A stretch of 64,000 nucleotides of DNA, taken from NCBI GenBank assembly GCA_001600355.1, contig BCJU01000003.1:1740519-1804518 (forward strand). Direction: 5' to 3'. A program made the translations under genes and the position numbers. This DNA comes from Meira nashicola (taxonomy: Eukaryota; Basidiomycota; Exobasidiomycetes; Exobasidiales; Brachybasidiaceae). Below, piece by piece: positions 9,106-19,913 of the stretch (the stretch's first letter is position 1; each line of letters starts with the position of its first letter). The notes beneath the pieces are model-generated. The model had not been told where the DNA came from, made no database searches, and saw only the letters and a program-made list of their open reading frames with translations.

Positions 9106-11784
9106 TTACCTTTCCATAGGAGACATAGCTGGGACGAAAGAATTAGACGAAGCAGTTCTTCTGGGTGCACGGAATTGAGGTAATCTTGCTGCAGAAGTTG
9201 AAAAAGATGTCATCATGGGTGGACGTGGACCAGGAGCAAGAGCGGGTAATCTGCGTGAATGACTGCTAGCAGTTGCTGCTGCACATGGACTATCATTTAT
9301 TCCATTTTCACCGTCAAAAGATGTTATTGAATCATCACCGATTGAACAACTATCATCGAAACTCAAATCTCCAACGCAAGTAGGAACGGGCTTTTCTTCA
9401 CCTCCTTCTTGTACGCTTCTCATTCGATTTGTCAAGACGGGCTTCATTCCTAAAGACGAAGAAGAAGTTGTAGAGAGACTATCGTTCCTTGAATTGGTGG
9501 TCATTAAATTTGGTGCTGATCCTAATGCACAAGATGCAGTTGCGTGTCGCATTAATCCTTTTCTCCTTGCCATCAAAGCGCTTGCTTGTAGAGCGGAAGG
9601 ACTACCTCCTGATTGATCAAAGGAAGAATCTTCTTCTTTGATCATATAATTTGTCATTGCTTTTTGATGTGCTCCTCTCTGATTTGTTTGTTGTGGTGGT
9701 GGCATCATCAAATTTGAATCGCTATTCACTTGTCTTGAATCTCCATAAGTGAAGCTACGATGTCTTGAGAATTGTTTACGGAAACCATTCAATTCGATCG
9801 AACGATTTTGTTGAAATTGAGGATCGTCCATCTGAACATAAGCTTTTGGTTCACAAGCCTTTCCGCTAAATCTAGTAAAGAAACCGGAATAGCCACCTTG
9901 TAATACGTACACTTCTGGAAAGTGACAATTTGGATAATCATGAGCTAAAGCACGATCAGCTTGACGTAAAGCAAGAGCAGAAGAAGGTGCACGTTTCAAA
10001 CTGAATTCGCAATGGAAAATTAAAACCTTTTTCCGCTTATTGCCATGAAGATCAGCTTTACCGCTCTGACTGCGAGGAGGAAGGCATCTATTCGAGGAAG
10101 AAGTAGGGCAGCTTTCATCAATGGAAGATTCCATCTCTGGTTGCAGGAAATGTCTTTTGACTTTATCCATCGTGCTCAAATTTATTGCGCCTTGAATATG
10201 GCCACCTTCAAATTCGTATCCGAATCTGCAATCGATAATTTGATATCCGTCCATCTGCTGATCATATTCTCCCCCTAAAACGTTCAACAGTGTTTCAGCA
10301 GTGATTCGCATCAAACCATCATCCTTTACACTGAAACAAGGCAAAATTTTCCCTTCTCGTTCTGATGCACCAAAGCCTGGCATGAATTGTTGATCGTTTG
10401 CTCCTACAGCCAAGCCTGCAGAATTTCTCGAAATGGAAGCAGGACTTCTTGGTGATCCCTGTGTGGTATCAAGATTGTATCCCATTGCTAATGCAGCACT
10501 CGTTCCACTGCGTGCATTGAAGCTTGCAAACTTTTTACCGTATCCTAAAGGACTACTATCATCTTTACTGGGCCTTCGGAATAGGTTTGGCCTTGCAGTG
10601 GAGTTAACTGGTGATCCTTGCGCATCGAAGCCAGTTGGAAGGTGTATTTTAGGTAATTTGGGTTGTTGTGTTTTTGGTGAGGGTTGTTTTGATGAATGGT
10701 TTTGTTGACGAATACGACAATGAATGCTAGGAGAAGCATCTTCGACAGAATAATCACCGATTGCAAGTAAACTGCTGCTATCCATACTGACTGACATATC
10801 TTGAGGAGTGATCATCTTTGGATTCAATTTGGATGTCAATGTATCGCTTTCACCTCCTCCGAAAACACATCCCAAACTTGCATGTTTTGTTGCATTAGAT
10901 GGACCTCCTCCTAAAGGCATTGTTTTATATCCTTCAAGATCTTGTGTACTGCAATGTTGTGATAGTTCAGTGCCAAACAAGCGTCCCAATGAACCAGCTT
11001 TTCTTCTGGCATTCTTTTCATTTGCCAAATTAAGCGTTGCATTTTCTTGTGTGGAGATTGGACTGTCAATCTTCATTGCACTGCCAGGCGGAAGATTTTC
11101 ATCTTCATCTGCTTGAAAAGATTGTGAAGATCTTGAAGGTGTTTGTTGAAGTAAGTTTGTTGCACTTATCATTCCTCCATGCGATGTTCTTGAAACAGGT
11201 ATTGGTGACATATCCATATATTGTGTAGTATTCATCTTTGCTGCTAAACCTGGACTTTTACTGTTTAACATCGTACCCATTGCTGCACCTAATCCTTCTT
11301 GATTCACTCTTCTAGGTGAACGCTTTTTCATTGGCTTATTCATCGTATTGGCTACTGATGAAGATGAAGATGCTGTTTGAGGAAAATAAGTAGCTTGTGA
11401 TGCTTGATGATGTGGAAAGAATGCATTTTGTTGTGTTGCGGCTGCCATTGTTGTTGTTGTTGTTGATTGTCCTGTTGTTGAAGATCCTAAAGACATAGAT
11501 GATCCCAAACTTAATGACTTTTTGTAATTTTCATCGGATGATAAAGATGATGAGAGAGGATTGGATCGGATGAATTTTGTTCGGTGATTTGATTCAAGAT
11601 GTTCGATTGTGTTATGTTCAATTTCGGTCAAAAAGTCATCTTTCTTTAAGCCGTATACCGATTTAGTGTTACTCTTTTCATGCAGTAATCCATTTTGATC
11701 GTTATCCTTTGTTCTATCACTTCTGCAATGCTTACTCTTCAATTCTTGCTGCACGACCAGTACATCCATAAATCTTTCCATCAT
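9106..11784 (-). CDS. CDC25: Cdc25 M-phase inducer phosphatase
   Basis: An 892-residue protein from the first in-frame ATG (11784, MMERFMDVLV). The C-terminal part is the Cdc25 rhodanese-type phosphatase domain: ITAETLLNVLGGEYDQ, YQIIDCRFGYEFEGGHIQGAINL, then the active-site loop HCEFSLKRAP with catalytic Cys592 and Arg598 (HC-x5-R). It continues with PEVYVLQGGYSGFF and ACEPKAYVQMDDPQF. Cdc25 removes the inhibitory phosphate from Cdk1 at mitotic entry. The N-terminal ~480 residues are Ser/Gln/Asn-rich and disordered-looking, with many SP/TP sites, as expected for a region controlled by phosphorylation. The usual loop is HCEFSSERGP, so the middle and last positions differ here. The frame is open for 51 codons upstream without an ATG, and AAATGCAG/GGG at about 11820 could be a splice acceptor, so an additional 5' exon is possible. 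Confidence 0.9.
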   Translation of the reverse strand: MMERFMDVLVVQQELKSKHCRSDRTKDNDQNGLLHEKSNTKSVYGLKKDDFLTEIEHNTIEHLESNHRTKFIRSNPLSSSLSSDENYKKSLSLGSSMSLGSSTTGQSTTTTTMAAATQQNAFFPHHQASQATYFPQTASSSSSVANTMNKPMKKRSPRRVNQEGLGAAMGTMLNSKSPGLAAKMNTTQYMDMSPIPVSRTSHGGMISATNLLQQTPSRSSQSFQADEDENLPPGSAMKIDSPISTQENATLNLANEKNARRKAGSLGRLFGTELSQHCSTQDLEGYKTMPLGGGPSNATKHASLGCVFGGGESDTLTSKLNPKMITPQDMSVSMDSSSLLAIGDYSVEDASPSIHCRIRQQNHSSKQPSPKTQQPKLPKIHLPTGFDAQGSPVNSTARPNLFRRPSKDDSSPLGYGKKFASFNARSGTSAALAMGYNLDTTQGSPRSPASISRNSAGLAVGANDQQFMPGFGASEREGKILPCFSVKDDGLMRITAETLLNVLGGEYDQQMDGYQIIDCRFGYEFEGGHIQGAINLSTMDKVKRHFLQPEMESSIDESCPTSSSNRCLPPRSQSGKADLHGNKRKKVLIFHCEFSLKRAPSSALALRQADRALAHDYPNCHFPEVYVLQGGYSGFFTRFSGKACEPKAYVQMDDPQFQQNRSIELNGFRKQFSRHRSFTYGDSRQVNSDSNLMMPPPQQTNQRGAHQKAMTNYMIKEEDSSFDQSGGSPSALQASALMARRKGLMRHATASCALGSAPNLMTTNSRNDSLSTTSSSSLGMKPVLTNRMRSVQEGGEEKPVPTCVGDLSFDDSCSIGDDSITSFDGENGINDSPCAAATASSHSRRLPALAPGPRPPMMTSFSTSAARLPQFRAPRRTASSNSFVPAMSPMER

Positions 11785-12057
11785 TCTTTCTTTTTGGCTC
11801 AATGAGCGTTGATTCTCCCCTGCATTTACACACGGAAATAAATAAAAAAGAGACCCTAGTCGATTTAAGCGTTTATGATCGATTGTGTTGGACTGTACTA
11901 ATACGTAATTGTGCGGTGACAAAAATAAAAATTGCAAATAAAAATGTTTGAATAAGAGAAAAAAAGACGGGAATATTGCCTTAAAATGTGCTCAATGTCA
12001 AAAAAAAGTATGTACAACATACAATGGGTGTTTCTCTATTAGGTTGTGTTGTTTTAC

Positions 12058-12063
12058 ACGCGT
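12058..12063. promoter_or_regulatory. ACGCGT box, proximal, upstream of CDC25
   Basis: Perfect ACGCGT (within ACACGCGTTTAGG) 274 bp upstream of the CDC25 ATG. MCB-type; it would fit cell-cycle-timed expression. Confidence 0.42.
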
Positions 12064-12268
12064 TTAGGTGTTTAGCCTCGTGATTTCTTACAAAAAAGGT
12101 ACGTCGGCACAAAGGTAGACATGAAAAACCCGACGACACGGGCTGCATGCGTGTGCATGTCCACATAAAGCCTAGCCAAAAAGTTTTGGCGTAGATGCTG
12201 TATGTATATTGAGATCACATCTCGGCTTGGCCTAAAACAATACAAAGCGGAAAAGAGAGAAGAACAAC

Positions 12269-12274
12269 ACGCGT
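12269..12274. promoter_or_regulatory. ACGCGT box, distal, upstream of CDC25
   Basis: A second perfect ACGCGT (within ACACGCGTCGGCGC) 485 bp upstream of the CDC25 ATG. Confidence 0.4.
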
Positions 12275-13130
12275 CGGCGCATATCAAGTGTTGTTCTCTA
12301 AACCTTTGTGCATAAAAAGAGGCGTGAATTAAAAAGAACTTCTTTTTTACCTTACCCCTCTTTTGTCCGATCCAAAAAAGGAGATTTAAGAGAAAAAGGA
12401 GATCGTTCTAATTTGATACACGACAATATGAACGGAATTGCCCAACAAAGAGCGGATAGGAGGGTAAAAGTGCGTCATTATGGTCATTAGCCTATAAAAG
12501 AATAGACAGTTTGCTTTACGAGAGCATGTATACATACATACGCGGAACTGTTTCTCTTACATTGAGTGCATACAACTTGCATATAACCTCACGCCACAAT
12601 CCTGTCCGAACGTCACAACGGGTTTAATGATCGGCGAAACCAATGGGTCTTTCGGGATTCGTGATAAGGAAGTGTACTAATACTTATTCTAAAGTGATCT
12701 ACTTGAATTTCCCATGCGAATATAGGATACATACATATGTATATGTCTATGCGTCTTTTCTCCTTACCGTTTTACACATATGTATAATGTATGTACACTC
12801 ATGCATATCTAGATAAGATCACTATGCAGGTTGAAACTCTAAAAAGGACGATCAATTTGTACTCAAACTCAAAAGACAAGATCATCCTTTCTGTTCCTTT
12901 TTGTCGACACATCAATGTCTCTCCAAATCTTATGCACAAACTCTTCTAGACCCTGCATCGGTGCCTCTCATATGTATAATTTGGTAATTAGATATCAAAC
13001 GAATAGATTAGTGTATGCAGATATGAATGACTGTATAAAAAATGAAGGGCGTATGTACAAAACCTACCAAAGAATAATAAAAAGAAATACACAACAAAAA
13101 GTTGATTTTAAAGCGGAGAAATAATATCTT

Positions 13131-15638
13131 TTATTCTTGTCCGAATCCAACAGTTTCTTCTACAGCCCAAACTAATTTCTCTTCTAAAATTTCTTTAGAT
13201 GAATAAGGTGGCAAATCGATACGGTTGAAACATGTGTGACTCTTTGGTAATTGCGTAACTTCTCCAGACTTTTCGATCGTAAATCTACGTGGTCCATCAC
13301 TTCCTTGCAAATCTTTGAAACCATTGACAGGAATACGTGATGTACCCGTTGCAAACTGTAACAAACGAGATTTACGCTCTGGTGGCCATGAACGAACGCA
13401 TTGCCAGAACCATTGAACAACATCATCTTGTTCTGTAAATCCACGATAATCTGTGAACCGTTTCCAATCGTCTACATCAATCTCTGACATACCTCCAATC
13501 AATAATTCCAATTCACGTTCATCAAACACGTTGATCAAATCTTGTGGAATTAATTCTGTGAAACCGCTGATGAAAGCTTTGAATTGTTCTTCAACACGAC
13601 GAACAATACGCCATTCGGTCATCAATTCGATGTATTCTTTCTTGTTCTCATCTGTCACTTCAATATCTTCACCTCCTGGTTTCAACGGAACGGTAACGAT
13701 TTCACCAAATTTGTCCTCAACTGCTGTAAATGTTTCATCAACGACGTCCACAATTGAGTTATCGAGCATCCATTGCAATGAACGGTAATAATCTGCATCT
13801 ACTCCTTCCAAATCTCCAAGTTGAATCTTCTTTTTGAGAATCATCTTGTAGAATGAAACGATAAAGTAAGCATCCAAGAATCTACGATGGAAGATTGCCA
13901 AACCGAGAACACGTCCAATAAATTTGAAGTAGTTCAAATGCTCAGGGTTTACACCACTGTGAGGATTGATTTGTAGAGTGTAGTTGTCGTGGGCCGAATA
14001 TTCGAACAGACAATAGAAAGGGTTAAACATTTCATGACTCAATAAGAAGAAGAATTCACGAGAAAGACCACCATAATCCAAACCATCTTCACCATCGAAT
14101 TTGATCATTAATCGTTTCTTGAGGTCATTAGGTTGTTGACGCATAATCTCTGCATAAGAATCTTCAAAGATATGCGTACGACGAACTTTGATATGACATT
14201 GTCCAGGAATTGGACGTAAAGCGGGTTGCGAACGGAAGTAGATCAACTTGCGACGGAAATCACGCTTGTATTGAGGCACATTTTGGTCCAAGCTGGATGG
14301 CAAGCGAGGATCGTCCCAAGTGGTGGTTTTGGTGTTGTGATCGACAAAGTAGACACGAGCGGTAGATGTAAGGCGCATTTCCCATCCACTTGGCAAAGGA
14401 CCCAATTGTGAAACACTTTGTGGCTGAACAGTAAGATTGTTTCCGTTCGGTCCCATCACACGCAAGATTTGTTGACGACGAGGGTCGACCCAAGTTGTAG
14501 TTCGTGTATTGTGATCGACAAAGTATGGACGATTTTCTGGTGTGTTTCTTTGTTCCCATCCTGGAGGAAGTGGTCCCGTACCGGCCAATGTCGCTGAACC
14601 GGTTGCCAAAGCAGGATTACTACCAGCAGCAGGAGCGATTGAAGAGCCAGCTCTACTACTCGTATCGCCATCATTACCTACTCCCAGCATTTCATCGGCC
14701 AAAGCTCGATTGCTGTGACGTTGACGGTCAGCTGCAGTTGCTTGAGCGGCTTGTTGACTGCCATTACTGGCCATCGTTGGTCTTGTCCAGGTTGTGCTGC
14801 GGGTATTATGGTCAACGTAGTACGTACGACCTAAATGATCCGTTCTACGTTCCCATCCTGGTGGAAGACCGGTATCATCGCGGCTTGCGTCTTGACGAGA
14901 TCCGGATGTTGCAGTTGCGCTTGGACCGCTTGAGCCAGTAGGAGTACTAGAAGTGGGCACAGCCGAAGAAGAACCACCGGTGGCATTTGCAGCAATAGAG
15001 CTTGATGATGGTCTTGCTGATGAAATTGTACCAGAGCCAGTAGTTTGGGCTGTAGCATTTCCGTTTGTGCTTTGTTCTGCTCTTGCGCTTGATGAGTCAC
15101 CGTTCGAGCCTGCCACTTGTTGGGCACTGGAAGCTAAAGATGTGGAAGATGCATTTGTGGATGCGTTTGGGACAGATAATGCATTTGTTGGTCCTGCACC
15201 ACTGTGATTGTTGATCGGTTTTGTGATGTCTGTGTTTAATTCAATAATAATCTTTCCATGAACGACAAGATTGTCATTTGATCGTTTAAGATCGCGTGTC
15301 AAAAGAACCTTTCCGCCCAATTCCAAATCGATCACTTCAGCGACCGAAACGTTAATGACGCCCAAAAAGCCTTGATCACGTTTCTTGAACTTCTTTTGAT
15401 CAAAGATTTGAACTGCTAAGACGGAAGAGTCTTTGACAGAAACGTCAAAGCTATCACTCCAGTAAGGATTCAAAGTCTTTTTGATCACAGATGTCGTATG
15501 GGTTTGTTCGCCGTCCACAGTAACGATGGCAAACGGATCTGGAAGACGGAAAACATCTCGTTTCGACAATCCGTCAGCAGCGACAACGGTAACACGAATT
15601 TTACGGCTAAGTTGGCCGGGAGCAACTGTGTTTACCAT
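13131..15638 (-). CDS. RSP5: Rsp5/NEDD4-type HECT E3 ubiquitin ligase
   Basis: An 835-residue protein with the complete C2-WW-WW-WW-HECT layout. The C2 domain is residues ~10-125 ([21 protein letters not shown], then [10 protein letters not shown]). A Ser/Thr/Ala-rich linker of ~120 residues follows. The WW domains are at ~256-288 ([20 protein letters not shown]), ~357-389 and ~413-445 (LPSGWEMR...TTTWDDP). The HECT domain runs from ~480 to the end, with [16 protein letters not shown]; the catalytic cysteine is Cys803, followed by the usual acidic/hydrophobic tail ending VGFGQE. Rsp5 ubiquitinates plasma-membrane permeases via PPxY adaptors for endocytosis and sorting. It also processes Spt23/Mga2-type factors. 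Length is close to yeast Rsp5 (809). The ATG at 15638 ([14 protein letters not shown]) begins directly before C2. Confidence 0.96.
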   Translation of the reverse strand: MVNTVAPGQLSRKIRVTVVAADGLSKRDVFRLPDPFAIVTVDGEQTHTTSVIKKTLNPYWSDSFDVSVKDSSVLAVQIFDQKKFKKRDQGFLGVINVSVAEVIDLELGGKVLLTRDLKRSNDNLVVHGKIIIELNTDITKPINNHSGAGPTNALSVPNASTNASSTSLASSAQQVAGSNGDSSSARAEQSTNGNATAQTTGSGTISSARPSSSSIAANATGGSSSAVPTSSTPTGSSGPSATATSGSRQDASRDDTGLPPGWERRTDHLGRTYYVDHNTRSTTWTRPTMASNGSQQAAQATAADRQRHSNRALADEMLGVGNDGDTSSRAGSSIAPAAGSNPALATGSATLAGTGPLPPGWEQRNTPENRPYFVDHNTRTTTWVDPRRQQILRVMGPNGNNLTVQPQSVSQLGPLPSGWEMRLTSTARVYFVDHNTKTTTWDDPRLPSSLDQNVPQYKRDFRRKLIYFRSQPALRPIPGQCHIKVRRTHIFEDSYAEIMRQQPNDLKKRLMIKFDGEDGLDYGGLSREFFFLLSHEMFNPFYCLFEYSAHDNYTLQINPHSGVNPEHLNYFKFIGRVLGLAIFHRRFLDAYFIVSFYKMILKKKIQLGDLEGVDADYYRSLQWMLDNSIVDVVDETFTAVEDKFGEIVTVPLKPGGEDIEVTDENKKEYIELMTEWRIVRRVEEQFKAFISGFTELIPQDLINVFDERELELLIGGMSEIDVDDWKRFTDYRGFTEQDDVVQWFWQCVRSWPPERKSRLLQFATGTSRIPVNGFKDLQGSDGPRRFTIEKSGEVTQLPKSHTCFNRIDLPPYSSKEILEEKLVWAVEETVGFGQE

Positions 15639-16520
15639 GTCTATGTCGTGATTGTGTGAGAAGGTGAGGCTGTTTTAAAGATAAGATGGCAGCAACTTTA
15701 GATGTAATGCTGTGAGAGATCTTAACTCGTTTCCAAATTGATTTTGAATAAATCTTCTTAATAGCGATCCGAGAGTATACCTTTACCAATGTTCTTATTG
15801 AACGGAAAACGCTCTTCTCTCTCGTTCTTTCGATTATCCTTTAAAATCGTTCCGGGTAAGATCAACGTAAGAATGATGGATGATCAATTCGATCATCTTC
15901 TCTTAGTAGAACAAGTCACTCAGTACGGCTTTAACAGTCCGCACACTGCCCTACCCTTGCGAAAGTGCAGCGCTGGAGCCACATTGAAAGGGAAAATAAA
16001 GTCAAAAGGGCATAAACGCCCCCAATAATTCCTGATTTTCTTGGTGCCTGCAGCCCTCCCCTCATAAATTTCACTATAATAAAAAAAGAAAAAACCACAT
16101 GACATAACCCGTCTAAATAAATAGAAAGTCTAGCTAAAGGAGAGTCTCTTCTATGCGCTGTGCAGCGCTGCGCTGTATAACTGCATGTTTCCTGTCCTTT
16201 TTTTCTGAATCGGCTGAACTTGCCGTGTTTATGCGCAATGCATTTGTGGCTCGTTTTCACTGATGTATAGTGTGACTGTGACTAAGTAGATATGTGCATA
16301 CATAGCTCAGCACCTTTGATCAACAGGGCCCCGTACGTAGCACTAGGCACTGCCTCAAACGAGCCCAGAAGGGTACTTGGGCCATTTGGCGCGGCGCACA
16401 CAGCGATCATGTTAATCGGTGATTAGGGTACCGCTAAAGTCCGAAAGATATAAGATAGAGAAATGCCCATTAAAAGGATAAAATATAAAATATAGATCAT
16501 AGATCATTTATGAATATGAA
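15639..16520. other. RSP5 upstream region / 3' flank of the GH1 gene
   Basis: About 880 bp with no gene found. It contains GC-rich GCGC clusters at 16153-16176 and 16388-16398 that stand out from the AT-rich surroundings. Confidence 0.55.
16153..16176. repeat. GCGCTG-rich island
   Basis: Three near-palindromic GCGCTG/CAGCGC motifs packed into 24 bp (ATGCGCTG, GCAGCGCTGCGCTG) in an AT-rich gap. Similar islands occur at 39708, 53983 and 61667. Confidence 0.4.
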
Positions 16521-18311
16521 TCATCGAACATGTTGTTCAAAAAAGTGTTTCAGGAAGAAGAAGCTACCTAAATAAGTTCTTGTTAAATTTGCAGAAGAAT
16601 AATCGATTGATTGTAAACCGAATTTTGGCGTTCTACCTTGTTCCCATTCGATTGCACTTGTAGCAGACCAAAATAAAATACCTTTAAGAGGAGTACCATC
16701 TTTATAAATTGACCATAACATTTCTGCTAAATGATCACGTAAATAACGTTGACGACCGTCATCGTGTCTTATATCTGCTAATGAAGTCTTTTCTGATTCT
16801 CCTCTTTCTGCCCATCCGATTTCAGTTATATAAATTCCATTCTTTGTTGGATAACGTTCTGCTAAGCATCTTAAATGATCACGTAATTGACCTGCAGTAT
16901 TCATTAACCACTTTTCGGTTGATTTATCGGATCTTTCTCCTATTAAAGTTCCATCTGAAAGTGTATCGGTAAAATCAGTACAAGCAGGCCAAGCTATATG
17001 TGTTATATTTCCAACACATTTTTCAAATCCACCTTGACGTTCAGTTGATTTTGTTATACGAGAAGAAAAGAAATCGGTTGCCATGAAATCAGCTGAGCCT
17101 TTAATTCTTTTTCTATCTTCATCTGTAATTATTGGTAACCATCCTTTTGGGATTTCATCACGTATAATACCAGGATATTGACCTGTTAAATAAATCGGTT
17201 CAGCGAATAAACCAAAATAAAAATCTTGAACACGTTCACGAGCTTTTTGATCATTTTTATTTCCATCACGATATAAAACACTATGTCCTCCTGCATTCTT
17301 GTAAGAAATCATTGCAGATTTTTTATTTAAATAAGCTCCTTTCTCTTTTAATGTTTTGAAAATTTCATATGTTTTTCCGTGTGCTTTAAGAATGTGTCCT
17401 GCACATTGCCATAGTAATGCAGCAGCATTTGAAGAAGAATCGTTTTTATGAATATGTAGACTTAAGAATGGATAACGTGCAATGCAAAATGATTGTGGTT
17501 CATTAAATGTGATCCACTTATCAACATGTTTACCCAAAGCTTTAAACATTGCTTCAGCATAAACCGTGAAATCATCAACTATTTGTTCATCACGAAAGCC
17601 ACCATAATGCACTTCAAGTTGTAAAGGTAAATCCCAATGAAACAAAGTTGCAATTGGCTCTAAACCTTGTCTACGTATTTCTTCCACTAAATCAATATAA
17701 AATTGCATTCCTTTCATATTTATTTCACCGTATCCCATTGGCATTACTCTTGACCAACTAATGCTAAACGAAAAAGCTTTCATTCCCATCGCTTTTACAC
17801 GTGCAATATCCAATGTATATAAATATCGAAAATTCGTTCCAATATCAAATGCATCACGATCTTCTTCAGGTAAAATATTTGTTAAATGTGCAAAACTATC
17901 CCAAATACTTGGTCCTCTTCCATCTTCCATTACTGCTCCTTCAGATTGTGGTGCTGAACTTGCAACTCCATATAAAAATTCTTTTGAAAATTTAAGATAA
18001 TCACTTTTTGATGAAAGAGTTGAATGTGAAGTGAACATCGTTTGACGTTGTGGATCAGGTCCTAAAGGAATATAAAGTGGTGCATCAGGAACGGTAGTAA
18101 TATTGGGTATCTTTACTGGTCTTTCAGCTTCTAATTGTGACCAAAGCTTTGCCAATCCAACCTTCTTATCATCAGTAGAAGCTTTTGTTCCCGTATATTT
18201 GGTAGTTTGATTTACTACATTTAAAGGGTGTTGAACAATTGGACTGGCTAAGATTGTTTGAAAGCAAGTGAAAAGACAAATAAAGAAGATGCTTATGTTA
18301 AACTGGTTCAT
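16521..18311 (-). CDS. secreted glycoside hydrolase family 1 (beta-glucosidase-like)
   Basis: A 596-residue protein with an N-terminal signal peptide (about residues 1-23, ISIFFICLFTCFQTILAS). GH1 motifs follow: KEFLYGVASSAPQSEGAV at the start of the barrel, FSISWSRVMP, WITFNEPQSF with the acid/base Glu271, and IYITEIGWAERGE with the nucleophile Glu497. The nucleophile motif is TEIG rather than the textbook TENG; TExG variants occur in secreted fungal GH1 enzymes and the glutamate is kept. The reaction is retaining hydrolysis of terminal beta-glycosidic bonds outside the cell. The exact substrate cannot be read from the sequence. Several N-x-S/T sites fit secretion. It lies on the same strand as RSP5 and the downstream carrier but is widely spaced, so no co-regulation is implied. 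Confidence 0.9.
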   Translation of the reverse strand: MNQFNISIFFICLFTCFQTILASPIVQHPLNVVNQTTKYTGTKASTDDKKVGLAKLWSQLEAERPVKIPNITTVPDAPLYIPLGPDPQRQTMFTSHSTLSSKSDYLKFSKEFLYGVASSAPQSEGAVMEDGRGPSIWDSFAHLTNILPEEDRDAFDIGTNFRYLYTLDIARVKAMGMKAFSFSISWSRVMPMGYGEINMKGMQFYIDLVEEIRRQGLEPIATLFHWDLPLQLEVHYGGFRDEQIVDDFTVYAEAMFKALGKHVDKWITFNEPQSFCIARYPFLSLHIHKNDSSSNAAALLWQCAGHILKAHGKTYEIFKTLKEKGAYLNKKSAMISYKNAGGHSVLYRDGNKNDQKARERVQDFYFGLFAEPIYLTGQYPGIIRDEIPKGWLPIITDEDRKRIKGSADFMATDFFSSRITKSTERQGGFEKCVGNITHIAWPACTDFTDTLSDGTLIGERSDKSTEKWLMNTAGQLRDHLRCLAERYPTKNGIYITEIGWAERGESEKTSLADIRHDDGRQRYLRDHLAEMLWSIYKDGTPLKGILFWSATSAIEWEQGRTPKFGLQSIDYSSANLTRTYLGSFFFLKHFFEQHVR

Positions 18312-18640
18312 GACGGATGACTCTCAATTTTCAGATCAACTGATCGAGAGTGATTTGTAGGTGAGAATGAGATCGAAAAGTGAATGAACAGAGGAGGATA
18401 GCTGTAAGATTGTGTTTGATACTGTTTGGGAATTAGGTAAAACAAATATGAAGGTGTACGCCAAAGTACAGCCATGAAGATACGATGGCGTCAATTGCGT
18501 ACATCGAAATACGGCCACAACTACTCGCACGTTTTACACACAGTGTGTAAATTGAATGATTTGAATAGAGAGCAAATTGCATCAATACTATACATACGTT
18601 CATGTCTTCTATAAATTAAAGAAAGTCTGCTTGGGTGTGA
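18312..18640. other. upstream flank of the GH1 gene
   Basis: 329 bp between the GH1 start and the carrier stop. I see no gene, repeat or strong motif. Confidence 0.5.
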
Positions 18641-19639
18641 TTAAAGCGGTTTAATACCAAATAAAGAACGCAAACGTTCAAACAGAACCAATGAGATTAC
18701 CGTATGCGTACCTAAACGAGCCCAACACATTCCGAATCCTTTGTACAAAGCCATTGGACCTTCATTTTTGAGTAAAGATGTTACCAAAGAGAGTGCATTA
18801 GAAGAACGATCTTGCATTACACGTACTTTGATCACATCTACTGGTTGGGATGCTAAACTGCAAAACAAACCAGCAACCATACTACTAGAAAAGTGTAACC
18901 CAATTCCTTCTTGCATTTGTAAGTTTCGTTTAAAGAATCCTTTAATTTCATCATAACTTCCAATTTGCGTACTTGTTAAAATACATGCTCGAATGATGTT
19001 TGGCGTTGTTCCTCTATAAAGGTTATTCATTCCACCTTTGAAACCTTTTTCAGATCCTGAACCTTGCTTATATATTTCATAAAAAGCAGCAAAAGAATTT
19101 CGGTAGGGTGGTTTAAAGTCAGGTGCTTTACGAGGAGCTTGCATGCGCACTTTGACAAGATCAGTTGGAGTAGAAATTGCAGCACCAAGAGCTCCCGATG
19201 TGGCTCCAGCTAAAAGCTTATTTGCGAATGAAGTAGGTTCTACTATTGAAGAATATAACTCTTTAAAATTTTCATAAGCTCCCATCCTAATTGTACTATA
19301 CGTCATTTCACGCAAGCAACTTGCCGTTACGCCATTTGCCATACTCTTTAATCCTTCTTCACGAATCATGCTTGAACCTACAGCTAAGAATGATCTACGC
19401 TTCCTTTGCATTTCTAATTGTTGACGTACTTTTGTTACATCTGCCCAATTCGTTGATGCTGCTGACATTGCATTTGCTAAACCTGCCGATAAAAAGGTTA
19501 ATCCGATATGAGGTTGTATCTGTTCTATCGTTTTTGCATCTTTTTTCGTTATCGCTTCTTGCAATTTTGACAATTCCTTAGCAGCCACTTCTTCTTCCAT
19601 AGCATCCGAAGCAATCCCTGACTGTTTGTTAAGAACCAT
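18641..19639 (-). CDS. mitochondrial carrier family protein (dicarboxylate/UCP-like)
   Basis: A 332-residue protein with the three-repeat architecture of SLC25 carriers. Repeat 2 has TPTDLVKVRMQAPRKAP and GFKGGMNNLYRGTTPNIIRA. Repeat 3 has SQPVDVIKVRVMQDRS and GPMALYKGFGMCWARLG. Repeat 1 has NWADVTKVRQQLEMQRKR and EGLKSMANGVTASCLRE; here tryptophan (Trp65) replaces the signature proline of P-x-D. Such carriers move small metabolites across the inner mitochondrial membrane. The closest resemblance is to the dicarboxylate, uncoupling and oxoglutarate group, but I cannot assign a substrate. The N-terminal ~45 residues are charged and precede the first helix. The gene is divergent from the DPB11 homologue, with 466 bp between start codons. 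Confidence 0.87.
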   Translation of the reverse strand: MVLNKQSGIASDAMEEEVAAKELSKLQEAITKKDAKTIEQIQPHIGLTFLSAGLANAMSAASTNWADVTKVRQQLEMQRKRRSFLAVGSSMIREEGLKSMANGVTASCLREMTYSTIRMGAYENFKELYSSIVEPTSFANKLLAGATSGALGAAISTPTDLVKVRMQAPRKAPDFKPPYRNSFAAFYEIYKQGSGSEKGFKGGMNNLYRGTTPNIIRACILTSTQIGSYDEIKGFFKRNLQMQEGIGLHFSSSMVAGLFCSLASQPVDVIKVRVMQDRSSNALSLVTSLLKNEGPMALYKGFGMCWARLGTHTVISLVLFERLRSLFGIKPL

Positions 19640-19847
19640 CTTGAATGTATGCGCTGCGATGTGATCACAAAGTAAGAATGAATGCTGTCAAATTAAGAAT
19701 TCTCACTCTTTTCTTCCACATTTTCCCCGCGAATCTTTTATTTACGGTATCTCCGATTCCTTGGCAATCTTAAAAATGTGAACTCCCGCTTCTCCCTTTC
19801 ATCCAACATGGGAAGTTCTCAAAGTGCAGATGCATGTAATAAACACG

Positions 19848-19853
19848 ACGCGT
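19848..19853. promoter_or_regulatory. ACGCGT box, distal, upstream of DPB11 homologue
   Basis: Perfect MCB core inside the longer palindrome GACGCGTC, 258 bp upstream of the DPB11-like ATG. MBF sites before DNA-replication genes are well known in yeasts. Confidence 0.5.
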
Positions 19854-19907
19854 CTTAAGGTAAAGAACAAAAAAATAAAGCATCTGCTTCAAGCATTTGA
19901 TCGAAAA

Positions 19908-19913
19908 ACGCGT
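19908..19913. promoter_or_regulatory. ACGCGT box, proximal, upstream of DPB11 homologue
   Basis: A second perfect ACGCGT (AAAACGCGTAC), 60 bp downstream of the first and 198 bp upstream of the ATG. Paired MCBs are typical of G1/S-induced genes in yeasts. Confidence 0.5.

Larger units (their letters stand above)
11785..13130. other. long gene-free stretch between CDC25 start and RSP5 end
   Basis: About 1.35 kb with no gene I can support. It contains two ACGCGT boxes on the CDC25 side, several ATACATATGTATA-like AT palindromes around 12540-12800, and purine/pyrimidine-rich patches. The length suggests a large CDC25 promoter or 5' leader. Confidence 0.6.

Noticed and set aside
12308..12490. 60-codon basic open frame in the CDC25-RSP5 gap
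   Set aside because: Lys/Arg-rich, no conserved features, crosses an A-rich low-complexity stretch.
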